From Candidatus Njordarchaeum guaymasense (GTDB taxonomy: Archaea; Asgardarchaeota; Njordarchaeia; Njordarchaeales; Njordarchaeaceae), in the NCBI GenBank assembly GCA_030587605.1, contig JAUQYT010000240.1, positions 1-19,521 on the forward strand: a stretch of 19,521 nucleotides of DNA, given 5' to 3'. Position 1 is the stretch's first letter, and every line of letters begins with the position of its first letter. A program made the position numbers and the translations under genes. The notes beneath the pieces were generated by a model. It was not told the origin of the DNA. It saw nothing but the letters and a program-made list of their open reading frames with translations, and did no database searches. Shown in pieces: positions 1 through 6,947 of this stretch.

Positions 1-58
1 ACTGGTGCACGAAGGAGCAAAAGTAGAGGAAGCTGTCAAGATACTGGGCGTCGCTTGA
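1..58 (+). CDS. 3' end of an unidentified gene (partial)
   Basis: The plus-strand frame beginning at base 2 is open from the window edge to a TGA at 56-58 and encodes 18 residues ending in ...EEAVKILGVA. The alternating charged and aliphatic residues look like the C-terminal helix of a soluble protein. The other two plus frames do not look coding here. It ends 8 bases before the stop of the convergent gene at 67-804. Nothing can be said about its function; the reading frame itself is moderately likely to be real. Confidence 0.45.
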   Translation, partial: LVHEGAKVEEAVKILGVA

Positions 59-66
59 AATCCACC

Positions 67-804
67 CTAGAGGATTCCTGAAGCTGATAGCCTCGGTATC
101 TTGTCTCCAAGCATTTTTCTTGATTCCCTTATTATCGCGTTGCAGTAGAGCCAGAGGAAGTCATGGAAATAGTGAAACTTCTCAACCATCTCCATATCGT
201 AAATAATTTCTCCCTTCTCGCCCTTGAGCAAATAGGTGATGTTAAACTTCGGAACTGGCTCCTTCTCGATCGCCCAAGTAGCTCCACCTATTTCTGCGCT
301 TCTGCCTCCTATCTTCTCCGATACTTTCCTAGCGGTTGAAGAATCAATGTATTTGAACACTCTCAGTCTTTCCTCGAGCAGCGCTTTCGCCATCTCCTCT
401 TTCTCGAACTTGAGTTCTTGCCCGTAGAGCGCCTTCTGCGCTTCCCTAGCTAGCAGCGAAATGAAGATCCAAGAGTAAACGATAATATCCTCAGTTGGCG
501 ACTCACCTAAAGCTGACCTTGAATAGTAGGTAAAGAAATCATTTCCAAACTCAGGATCCAACGTCAGAACCATCAATATCTGAAGGTACGGAAGAGGACG
601 AACTTGAACCGTCCAAGCAACGTTATCATAAAACTTCTTGTCGACGACCTCCCCGCCTAGAGCACGGGCCACCTCCTTAAGTCTATCGCCTGAGAGCTTC
701 TCAAAGATCTTCATATATCTCAGACCATCGCTGTGAACCCTAGCGTACCAGCCCGAACTTCCATCGAACTCTTTTAGACTCACATAGTCCCCTAATTCAC
801 TCAA
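67..804 (-). CDS. DUF3786-like protein with an internal duplication
   Basis: This encodes a 245-residue protein of unknown function. The start is a TTG (802-804) preceded by a GAGGTG Shine-Dalgarno site 7 bases away; the next in-frame ATG is residue 31, so the TTG is well supported. Residues about 6-125 resemble, from memory, the C-terminal half of DUF3786 proteins: a 'VSLKEFDGSSGWY' opening, then '...ALGGE', then '...LDPEFGNDFF...SPTEDI'. Residues about 158-233 appear to be a second, diverged copy of the 42-128 segment (VARALGG versus VSEKIGG, VAWTVQVRPLP versus ATWAIEKEPVP, both ending in a helix with REA/RES). No signal peptide or membrane helix is seen. It is the last gene of a probable minus-strand operon, 30 bases after the GH38 gene. 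Known DUF3786 proteins have no firm function, so none is assigned. Confidence 0.8.
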   Translation of the reverse strand: MSELGDYVSLKEFDGSSGWYARVHSDGLRYMKIFEKLSGDRLKEVARALGGEVVDKKFYDNVAWTVQVRPLPYLQILMVLTLDPEFGNDFFTYYSRSALGESPTEDIIVYSWIFISLLAREAQKALYGQELKFEKEEMAKALLEERLRVFKYIDSSTARKVSEKIGGRSAEIGGATWAIEKEPVPKFNITYLLKGEKGEIIYDMEMVEKFHYFHDFLWLYCNAIIRESRKMLGDKIPRLSASGIL

Positions 805-834
805 CTCTGAACACCTCTTCTTTTCTTCGTTGAG

Positions 835-3444
835 TCATCCCGTTTGTGTTTCACCGATCCCCTTGAACATCACTCTTATTGTTTTGATTTCGTATGGTGA
901 AACAGAAAGGTTCACCCGTCTTTCGCGATGAGACAGTTTCTTTCTGTTTTCCTCAAGTAAACTCGTTTCCCAAGACTCCTCGATTTCTCTGAAGAATTCC
1001 ACTTCGAAGTACTTCTCTAGTCCTTCTGCTTCATACATTCTGATTATGAGTCCTTTCCCATCCTCGGCCTGCTTAAGCGCTGTGACAACAACGTTTCGGG
1101 CTTCGATGTCTATGAAGCTCATCTCTTTCGGGAGTTCGGCAGAATGTTGAGAAGTTATGATGGAGATCAATGGGAATGCTAAGCTTAGCCCGTGGCGGTA
1201 GGCCTCGGACATGCGCCAGCCACCACGGTGAGGTACAATAGAGAACGTTAGTGTGTGGATTCCCTTCTGTCTATATCTCTCTCCAGAGAAGAAGCTCTTT
1301 TCACTATCCATTGACCACAGGATGACAGCACCCTGCACCATTGTGAAGTCGAAGCATGGCCAATTGGTGAGAATAGTTGCTCCCCCGCCACTATCAGCAA
1401 CGTCGACCCAATGTTGAACACCCCTAACTTTGAACTGCACTGGGTCAGTGGGCTTAACCCAAAACCCGGGGGCAACATCTGTTAATTCTGTCACTCCGTA
1501 TGGAACATTAACAACTGTGCTACTTCCACTTTCAAGGTTCAGCGGAAACATCAGCATGATAGCAACGAAGTTCTTGCCAGACCAGTCAATACTCGTTGTT
1601 AGGTCCACTCGTTTCAACTTTTCGTATATTGTGATCTCTTGCCTTCTGCTTGAGTCTATGAACTTCCCGTCAATGCGTATTGTGGCTTTCACTGGTCCAT
1701 CTTCAATTATTGTTGCGATGCAAGGATAATCGCCTACCCTGAAAATCTCCCCCGTTGGGTCCGCTGTTATTAGGTCTGTAGCTCTGTCCTTCACTGTGGG
1801 AACTCTTTTCACGCTTAGCTGCAATCCGAGTCCGAAGAGTTCGTTTAGTATGAAGTTGAATTTCATTGGGCCTAGTTTGCACTCTCTCTCGCCGCCGATC
1901 TCGATGCCTCTCTCCTTGTCGAAAAAGTTTGCTATGCCTCTGCCTTTCGGGTCAATTTCAAGTCTAAAGTATCTATTTTCAAGTATGTTTTCGTCCGCTC
2001 TGAGCAAGGTTTCTGTCTCAACTGAGGAAGCTTTGAAATTCATGAAGTACGTTCTGTAGCCGTTTGGGGGAACTTCCTCAGCGACAAACGTCAGTCGAAT
2101 TCTTCTTCTTCCCTCATCCTCACCAACAATGCTTGTCTGTGATGGGACATATGCTCCATCGTGGGCGCTGACCTGTATTTTCGCGGGATCTAATCCGCTA
2201 TCGATCTCAAGTTCAACTACGTCTGTTCTCGCCCAAGAAAGCTGGTTAAAAACTACAAGTGGAACTTCATCTTCTCCGGACTTTGACGTTGTGTCTATGC
2301 CGGCAGCTATTCTTTCTAGGGCCTTCTCGAGCTGTTTCTTGCAAATGCTTCTAGCTTCCTTTATGTACCTCAGCTTCTCCTCGTCACAGAATTCCCCGTG
2401 CTTGCTCGGGTCTTTCCCACCCCAATTGTGATCAGCTGTTAGAAGGATGAGTCTCCAAGCTTCCTCTATTGCCTTGAAATCGTGCTCGTTACCAAGAAGG
2501 GTACTAATCGACATGAACTCTTCAGCTGAGAAGATCATGTTCTGGATCGCTCTAAGTCTCCGTGTCGCCTCAGCCTCAACTGCCGACACGCCAACCCACT
2601 GGTTGGGCATATCTCCGCTTACGGTGGGGATCCCTTCTTCCTTCTCCACAGATGAAAGGAACTCCTGAACCGTACTGATTTTTAGTTTGGGCTTTCCGAC
2701 TTTCTCATTCCAAGTTTTGACTATCTCAATTAAGTTTAGGTTTGGAAAAGTCCAATCGTCTCCGTCCGGGATCATCAAATTGCCTATCTTGTAGTTTGTT
2801 CTGGCCTTTCGCAGCTCCTCTGGTAACCTGGCCAAAGTTTCTTCGGGCGATTCTCCAAGTAAGGCGTGGTGAGACCACGAATACTCAGCAAGATAAGTCA
2901 ACACGGTTGAGCCGTCTGGGCCAACCCAGCGGAATATTGAAGGCGGACCACGTGAGATCTTGAAATACCTCACACCGGCCTTCCTCAGGAGTTCAGGCAT
3001 CTGCAACGTGTGACCCGGCACGTCTTCCTCATAAACAACGTGCGTATCATGATCAAAAGAGCGCTTCAGCCAACCTTTCCCATAGTAGAGGTTCCTTGCA
3101 ATGCACTCATCAAAACAGTAGTCCACTGTTGGTTGAATATATGCTCCTCCAACCTCCAACTTACCCGACTTTAGGAGATCGGTAACTTCGTCTGAGCACT
3201 CAGAGTATCTATTGACAAACTCGTATAGGGGGTAAACGTTTTCTTGGGAAAAGCGGAACTCGGGTTGCTCCTTACAAACTTTGAGAACTTCATCGAGTAT
3301 CTCCAGATTCTTGTCGAGACATTCCTGAGGAGTTCCGCCCCAAGTGTTGTCCATATGTGAGTGGTTGACAAAGTAGACTACGTCATACTGATCATTGCCC
3401 TTACGTTTGTCTTGCTTTCGTTTTCCTCCCACATCCTCCGTCAT
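835..3444 (-). CDS. GH38-family alpha-mannosidase-like glycosidase
   Basis: This 869-residue protein is a retaining glycoside hydrolase of family 38, whose members usually remove alpha-mannosyl groups. The N-terminal catalytic domain carries H28-S-H30-M-D32-x-x-W35, where H30 and D32 match the zinc ligands of GH38. D141 in EEDVPGHTLQMPELL sits at the place of the nucleophile and third ligand, and H339 in LLTADHNWGG at the fourth ligand. The rest, from about residue 400, fits the GH38 C-terminal beta domains. There is no signal peptide or membrane segment, so it is probably cytoplasmic, acting on imported or internal glycans. The ATG at 3442-3444 follows GGAGG by 9 bases. It lies 56 bases downstream of the IlvD-type dehydratase and 30 bases upstream of the DUF3786-like gene, all on the minus strand. 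Substrate linkage and sugar cannot be read from the sequence; family membership is firm. Confidence 0.88.
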   Translation of the reverse strand: MTEDVGGKRKQDKRKGNDQYDVVYFVNHSHMDNTWGGTPQECLDKNLEILDEVLKVCKEQPEFRFSQENVYPLYEFVNRYSECSDEVTDLLKSGKLEVGGAYIQPTVDYCFDECIARNLYYGKGWLKRSFDHDTHVVYEEDVPGHTLQMPELLRKAGVRYFKISRGPPSIFRWVGPDGSTVLTYLAEYSWSHHALLGESPEETLARLPEELRKARTNYKIGNLMIPDGDDWTFPNLNLIEIVKTWNEKVGKPKLKISTVQEFLSSVEKEEGIPTVSGDMPNQWVGVSAVEAEATRRLRAIQNMIFSAEEFMSISTLLGNEHDFKAIEEAWRLILLTADHNWGGKDPSKHGEFCDEEKLRYIKEARSICKKQLEKALERIAAGIDTTSKSGEDEVPLVVFNQLSWARTDVVELEIDSGLDPAKIQVSAHDGAYVPSQTSIVGEDEGRRRIRLTFVAEEVPPNGYRTYFMNFKASSVETETLLRADENILENRYFRLEIDPKGRGIANFFDKERGIEIGGERECKLGPMKFNFILNELFGLGLQLSVKRVPTVKDRATDLITADPTGEIFRVGDYPCIATIIEDGPVKATIRIDGKFIDSSRRQEITIYEKLKRVDLTTSIDWSGKNFVAIMLMFPLNLESGSSTVVNVPYGVTELTDVAPGFWVKPTDPVQFKVRGVQHWVDVADSGGGATILTNWPCFDFTMVQGAVILWSMDSEKSFFSGERYRQKGIHTLTFSIVPHRGGWRMSEAYRHGLSLAFPLISIITSQHSAELPKEMSFIDIEARNVVVTALKQAEDGKGLIIRMYEAEGLEKYFEVEFFREIEESWETSLLEENRKKLSHRERRVNLSVSPYEIKTIRVMFKGIGETQTG

Positions 3445-3500
3445 CTAACATATCCTCCACATTTTAGTTCCGAGCGGACCCATGTAATAAGGGGTCTGGA

Positions 3501-5141
3501 TCAATCAAGATAGGCTCCTGTGCAAGCTGGGGAGACTTGCTTCGCGTATCGAACCATATATCCCTTTGAGACCTTTGGTTTAAGTGGTTCTATCTTCTGA
3601 AGCCTTGATTTTAGTTCTGCTTCAGGTATCTCTAAGTTGAGTTTTCTGTTTGGAATGTCAATCGTGATGGAGTCGCCATCCTTGACCACAGCAATCGGTC
3701 CACCGCTGGCAGCTTCTGGACAAACATGTCCAATTGCGAGTCCTCCTGTGGCGCCTGAGAATCTACCGTCCGTGACCAAGGCGACTGATTTGTCGAGTCC
3801 GTACATCTGGAGTGATGTCGTTACCGAAAACATTTCCCTCATCCCTGGTCCTCCCTTTGGACCTTCATACCGTATGATAATCACGTCGCCTGGCTTAATG
3901 ACTTTCCTCAGTATTGCTTCGATTGCATCTTCTTCCCTACTGTAACATTTTGCTTTTCCACTGAAGACGTACATGTTCTCCGGGACGGCGGAATGTTTAA
4001 CCACAGCCCCTTCTGGTGCTAGGTTTCCTTTGAGTACCGCTATTCCTCCTTGTGCATGGAATGGCTTGCCAAGCGGCCTAACTACTTCATCGTTGGTCAC
4101 ACGTCCGATCTTGATGACCTCGCCTATGGTCTTCCCTGATACTGTGAGACATTCCTTGTGAAGCATGCTTTCAATTCGTTTTAGAACTCCCATCATGCCT
4201 CCAGCTTTGTAGAGATCTAGGATCATGTTTGAACCGCTGGGGTAAATTCCGCAGAGGCAGGGTACTCTCTTTGAGATCTCGTCAAAGAGTTCGAGTTCAA
4301 GTTTTATCCCGAGTTCATGGGCGATTGCAGGTAAATGTATCACGAAGTTAGTGGATCCACCTATAGCCATCAGAGCCATGATTGCATTCTCGAAAGAATT
4401 GTAAGTCATTATCCTCGATGGAGTCAAATTCGCGTCAATCATCTTCACAATAGTCTTGCCCGATTCCTTCGACAAGTTCAGTCTATATGTATGGAATGCG
4501 GGGATTGTACCTGAACCGGGCAGAGCCATGCCTAGTGCTTCCATTAAACACTGCCCTGTCGATGCTGTTCCAGCTATCTCACACGCTCCACAGGTTGCAC
4601 AAGAGACCGCTTCCATTATCTGTTTGGGGCTCATCCTCGCGAAGTCAGTAACCCTCTCAGGAGCGAACTCCACAGCCATGAATGCCGGTCCCCCAGTCGC
4701 GATGATAGTCGGAATGTCAAGCCTCGCTGCAGCCATTAAACCTCCTGGATTGATTTTGTCGCAACTTGTCACCACGACCAATCCATCAAAGTAATGGGAC
4801 TTGGACATCAGCTCAATGCTATCCGCTATGACGTCTCTAAGAGGAAGAATGTATCGCATACCCTCGAGCCCATTGGCAATGCCGTCACAGGGTCCTGGGA
4901 TCCCAAACTCGAACGGAACGCCACCCGCCTCCCAGATTCCACTCTTGACCCATTCACTTATCTGCCTCAGGTGAGTGTGTCCTGGGTTGAATTCGAAGAA
5001 GGAGTTAGCTATGCCTATGAATGGCTTATTACGAATATCCTCTTCAGATAATCCTAGTCCTTTCATCAGGGCCATACGTATCATAGAAGTTGGAACTTTC
5101 TCCATTTTGCCAAGCAACGCTTCACTTATCGGCTTTCTCAA
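3501..5141 (-). CDS. ilvD: IlvD/Edd-family dehydratase (dihydroxy-acid dehydratase or relative)
   Basis: This 546-residue Fe-S dehydratase would convert 2,3-dihydroxy acids to 2-keto acids in valine/isoleucine synthesis, or act on a sugar acid. Family motifs seen: PGHTHLRQI (54-61), SCDKINPGGLMAA with C127, CATCGAC (C181, C184, C187), GGSTN, GGPGMREM, and TDGRFSGATGG with the expected catalytic S462. C127 and C187 are expected cluster ligands; C85 in GPCDGIANG may also take part. Length fits archaeal IlvD. Several positions differ from E. coli-type IlvD: IANGL for IAMGH, LPLRD for LPSRE, TGGPAF for SGGPM, so another substrate is possible. The longest start is a TTG (5139-5141) with GGTGGTGA only 3 bases upstream; ATG at codon 13 is an alternative. 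It heads a probable operon with GH38 and DUF3786-like genes. The ilvD symbol marks the family more than the reaction. Confidence 0.85.
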   Translation of the reverse strand: MRKPISEALLGKMEKVPTSMIRMALMKGLGLSEEDIRNKPFIGIANSFFEFNPGHTHLRQISEWVKSGIWEAGGVPFEFGIPGPCDGIANGLEGMRYILPLRDVIADSIELMSKSHYFDGLVVVTSCDKINPGGLMAAARLDIPTIIATGGPAFMAVEFAPERVTDFARMSPKQIMEAVSCATCGACEIAGTASTGQCLMEALGMALPGSGTIPAFHTYRLNLSKESGKTIVKMIDANLTPSRIMTYNSFENAIMALMAIGGSTNFVIHLPAIAHELGIKLELELFDEISKRVPCLCGIYPSGSNMILDLYKAGGMMGVLKRIESMLHKECLTVSGKTIGEVIKIGRVTNDEVVRPLGKPFHAQGGIAVLKGNLAPEGAVVKHSAVPENMYVFSGKAKCYSREEDAIEAILRKVIKPGDVIIIRYEGPKGGPGMREMFSVTTSLQMYGLDKSVALVTDGRFSGATGGLAIGHVCPEAASGGPIAVVKDGDSITIDIPNRKLNLEIPEAELKSRLQKIEPLKPKVSKGYMVRYAKQVSPACTGAYLD

Positions 5142-5227
5142 TGCTCACCACCAAAGATAATCTTGTAACACACAACTAAAAAGCATTTCACTAGTAACGA
5201 AGAAGCAGATAATACTATCCCTTCCAT
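5138..5227 (-). CDS. possible 29-residue leader-type ORF upstream of the dehydratase
   Basis: An ATG at 5225-5227 opens a 29-residue minus-strand frame whose TGA (5138-5140) overlaps the TTG start of the dehydratase (5139-5141). Eleven of its 29 residues are Ile, Leu or Val, and the GGTGGTGA site that could serve the next gene lies inside its last codons. It could be a coupled leader, a small membrane peptide or chance. There is no clear Shine-Dalgarno site in front of its ATG. Low confidence. Confidence 0.2.
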   Translation of the reverse strand: MEGIVLSASSLLVKCFLVVCYKIIFGGEH

Positions 5228-5352
5228 GATGAGCTCAACATAACTGGTTATGCCTTGAACCCCATAATAGTTCCTAGGGAAGATGCTAGCTTAGGAAGCT
5301 ATGATTAAAACAGTACCCAGTCGTGGCGCAACCCCTTGTCACCAGAACTCTT

Positions 5353-6597
5353 TCACAACCCTTTGCGGACCAGGCATATGAATATCACGCACCCTATGAA
5401 CGCTCCAGCAAGATATGTTCCAGTAAGTGCTACCAGTAGTGAGTGCTGTTCAACTGGGTAGATCGCCATTAATATGACCTCACCTGAAGCATAAAGACCA
5501 GCTAGTAGCACGCCCCCCAATACTATTAATCTCTCAGCCAAAGTCCGTCCAACTTCTCTTCTAAGTATGAATGCCCTGATCCAAAAGACAAAGAATACGA
5601 AGGCAATGGGCGGGATTATAAGCGAGCCGAGGGCAAAAGGAAGAAGAAGGTCATCGCGTATCCTATACCTGTAAGCAAGTATCGTTTCACGGACCTTCTC
5701 ATATGTCATTTTCTCATATTCCACAGCCAGATCCTGCGCATGAGACGCCGAGTAGGCTTCTGCGTAATCCTCCACACGTGGTGCTTCCTCCGCCGCTAAT
5801 TCTTTCTTTACTTTCCTCTGGCAAAGTTTAAGGATCCTATTCTTGACATCGTAGAGACTCTTCTTAATCTCAACTTCTCTTAGTCTGTCCCTAAGTTCAG
5901 CAAGCTTTCCGGTGAGTGTTATAGGTTCGCCTCTTGCTATCGGGCCAAGGTAGACCGTTATCATTAAACCCCATATACCTATGAGCAGGATTGCAACGTC
6001 AGTTACAGTTAATGCCGCATTATACAGCCAGAATAAAATGAATCTCGACAATGCGTAAACAAGTATCGCAAGGGGTACTATTACCAAGAAGAATATTACC
6101 CCCCACTTTTTGGCTTTCTGACCCTTCTTTCCTTCCAATACAGCTGAGACCATCTGACCTTTGTATGCCTCCGAAATCAAGTTCGATTTCGTTGTATCGC
6201 TAATCTTCAGACCTTTTATCGCTCCGGAGATTCTTTCACGCTTTGATATGTCCGAGGTTTTGGCATCCTTCACTAAGCTTTCTACCCTCCTTGCTTTCAC
6301 AATACTCGATGCTATGGTCAGAAACAACTCGAAGATGGCGATCCAGGTTAGGATCAATCCAAACCCCGCTACCAGCCTCACGATTGTCGTGGAGAAGATT
6401 AATGTCCAGAATACGAATGGATTATCAAACCAGACGCCAAAATCCCAGTGACTTTGCCAAAGACCTACAATCAGGATTATAGCTCCTATAATGAAGGCTA
6501 CGCCATAAGTCAAGAGTATGTTTCTTCTCTCCGTGAGAATCCTATGAGTTTGGCTCAAAGGATGATCACCAGATTGTTGCGTTAGTTTTCGAGGCAT
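5353..6597 (-). CDS. multi-pass membrane protein of unknown family
   Basis: The 414-residue product has about eight predicted membrane segments (near residues 28-47, 60-78, 79-97, 167-187, 197-217, 318-345, 354-378, 387-409). Between the third and fourth is a basic soluble loop with two copies of an 18-residue unit (113-129 and 131-147, pattern KxSDxxKxxxISxAxKG). A second loop (about 230-317) is charged and helical. The family is not recognised; no transport or enzyme motif is visible. The ATG at 6595-6597 has no Shine-Dalgarno site, but a TATA-like CTTTTAAG (6664-6671, read on the minus strand) would give a leader of about 45 bases. It is divergent from the PqqD-M50 gene across 350 bases, so shared regulation or a joint membrane role is possible but unproven. 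Confidence 0.8.
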   Translation of the reverse strand: MPRKLTQQSGDHPLSQTHRILTERRNILLTYGVAFIIGAIILIVGLWQSHWDFGVWFDNPFVFWTLIFSTTIVRLVAGFGLILTWIAIFELFLTIASSIVKARRVESLVKDAKTSDISKRERISGAIKGLKISDTTKSNLISEAYKGQMVSAVLEGKKGQKAKKWGVIFFLVIVPLAILVYALSRFILFWLYNAALTVTDVAILLIGIWGLMITVYLGPIARGEPITLTGKLAELRDRLREVEIKKSLYDVKNRILKLCQRKVKKELAAEEAPRVEDYAEAYSASHAQDLAVEYEKMTYEKVRETILAYRYRIRDDLLLPFALGSLIIPPIAFVFFVFWIRAFILRREVGRTLAERLIVLGGVLLAGLYASGEVILMAIYPVEQHSLLVALTGTYLAGAFIGCVIFICLVRKGL

Positions 6598-6947
6598 GTT
6601 GCAGCATTACGATCAATTCAAGTCTTCTCCCAACGACCATTTCGCCCCGTTAGGGGGATTCGGCTTAAAAGGTTTTTCTCTCAGAATTCACTACCCTCAA
6701 CATGGTGGAAGGGCGCAATCCGAAATCACGATCAGTGAGAGTTTAGGAATTTCCGCATACAAGAGAGTCGATTCTTGTGTTAATGGTTCTCTTGTGATAT
6801 TACGATACATTTATGAAATGGTTCCATCAAGGGTTAATGTGGAAACCTAGAATTATGAGTGGCAAGGTGAACCGAAACTAGTCTTGTGCTTGTCTCGCTC
6901 CTCTTAGGTACTCCGCATGTGCCTTTGTCAATTGGGGGTGGAGCTAT
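6598..6947. other. 350-base divergent intergenic region
   Basis: This lies between the start of the membrane protein and the start of the PqqD-M50 fusion. It contains a TATA-like palindrome-related element at 6664-6671, a short CCCC/GGGG inverted repeat (about 6645-6657) and an AT-rich stretch near 6805-6820 that could be a promoter for the plus-strand gene. The open frames in it are short or have unlikely composition. No RNA gene was recognised. Confidence 0.6.
6664..6671 (-). promoter_or_regulatory. TATA-like box for the membrane protein gene
   Basis: Read on the minus strand this is CTTTTAAG preceded by an A-rich GAGAAAAAC, as expected for a BRE plus TATA box. A start about 26 bases downstream would give a leader of about 45 bases before the ATG at 6597. 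Assigned from pattern and spacing only. Confidence 0.35.

Noticed and set aside
6596..6850. An 84-residue plus-strand ORF between the membrane protein and the PqqD-M50 gene
   Set aside because: It has no ribosome site, covers the divergent promoter elements and has no protein-family look.
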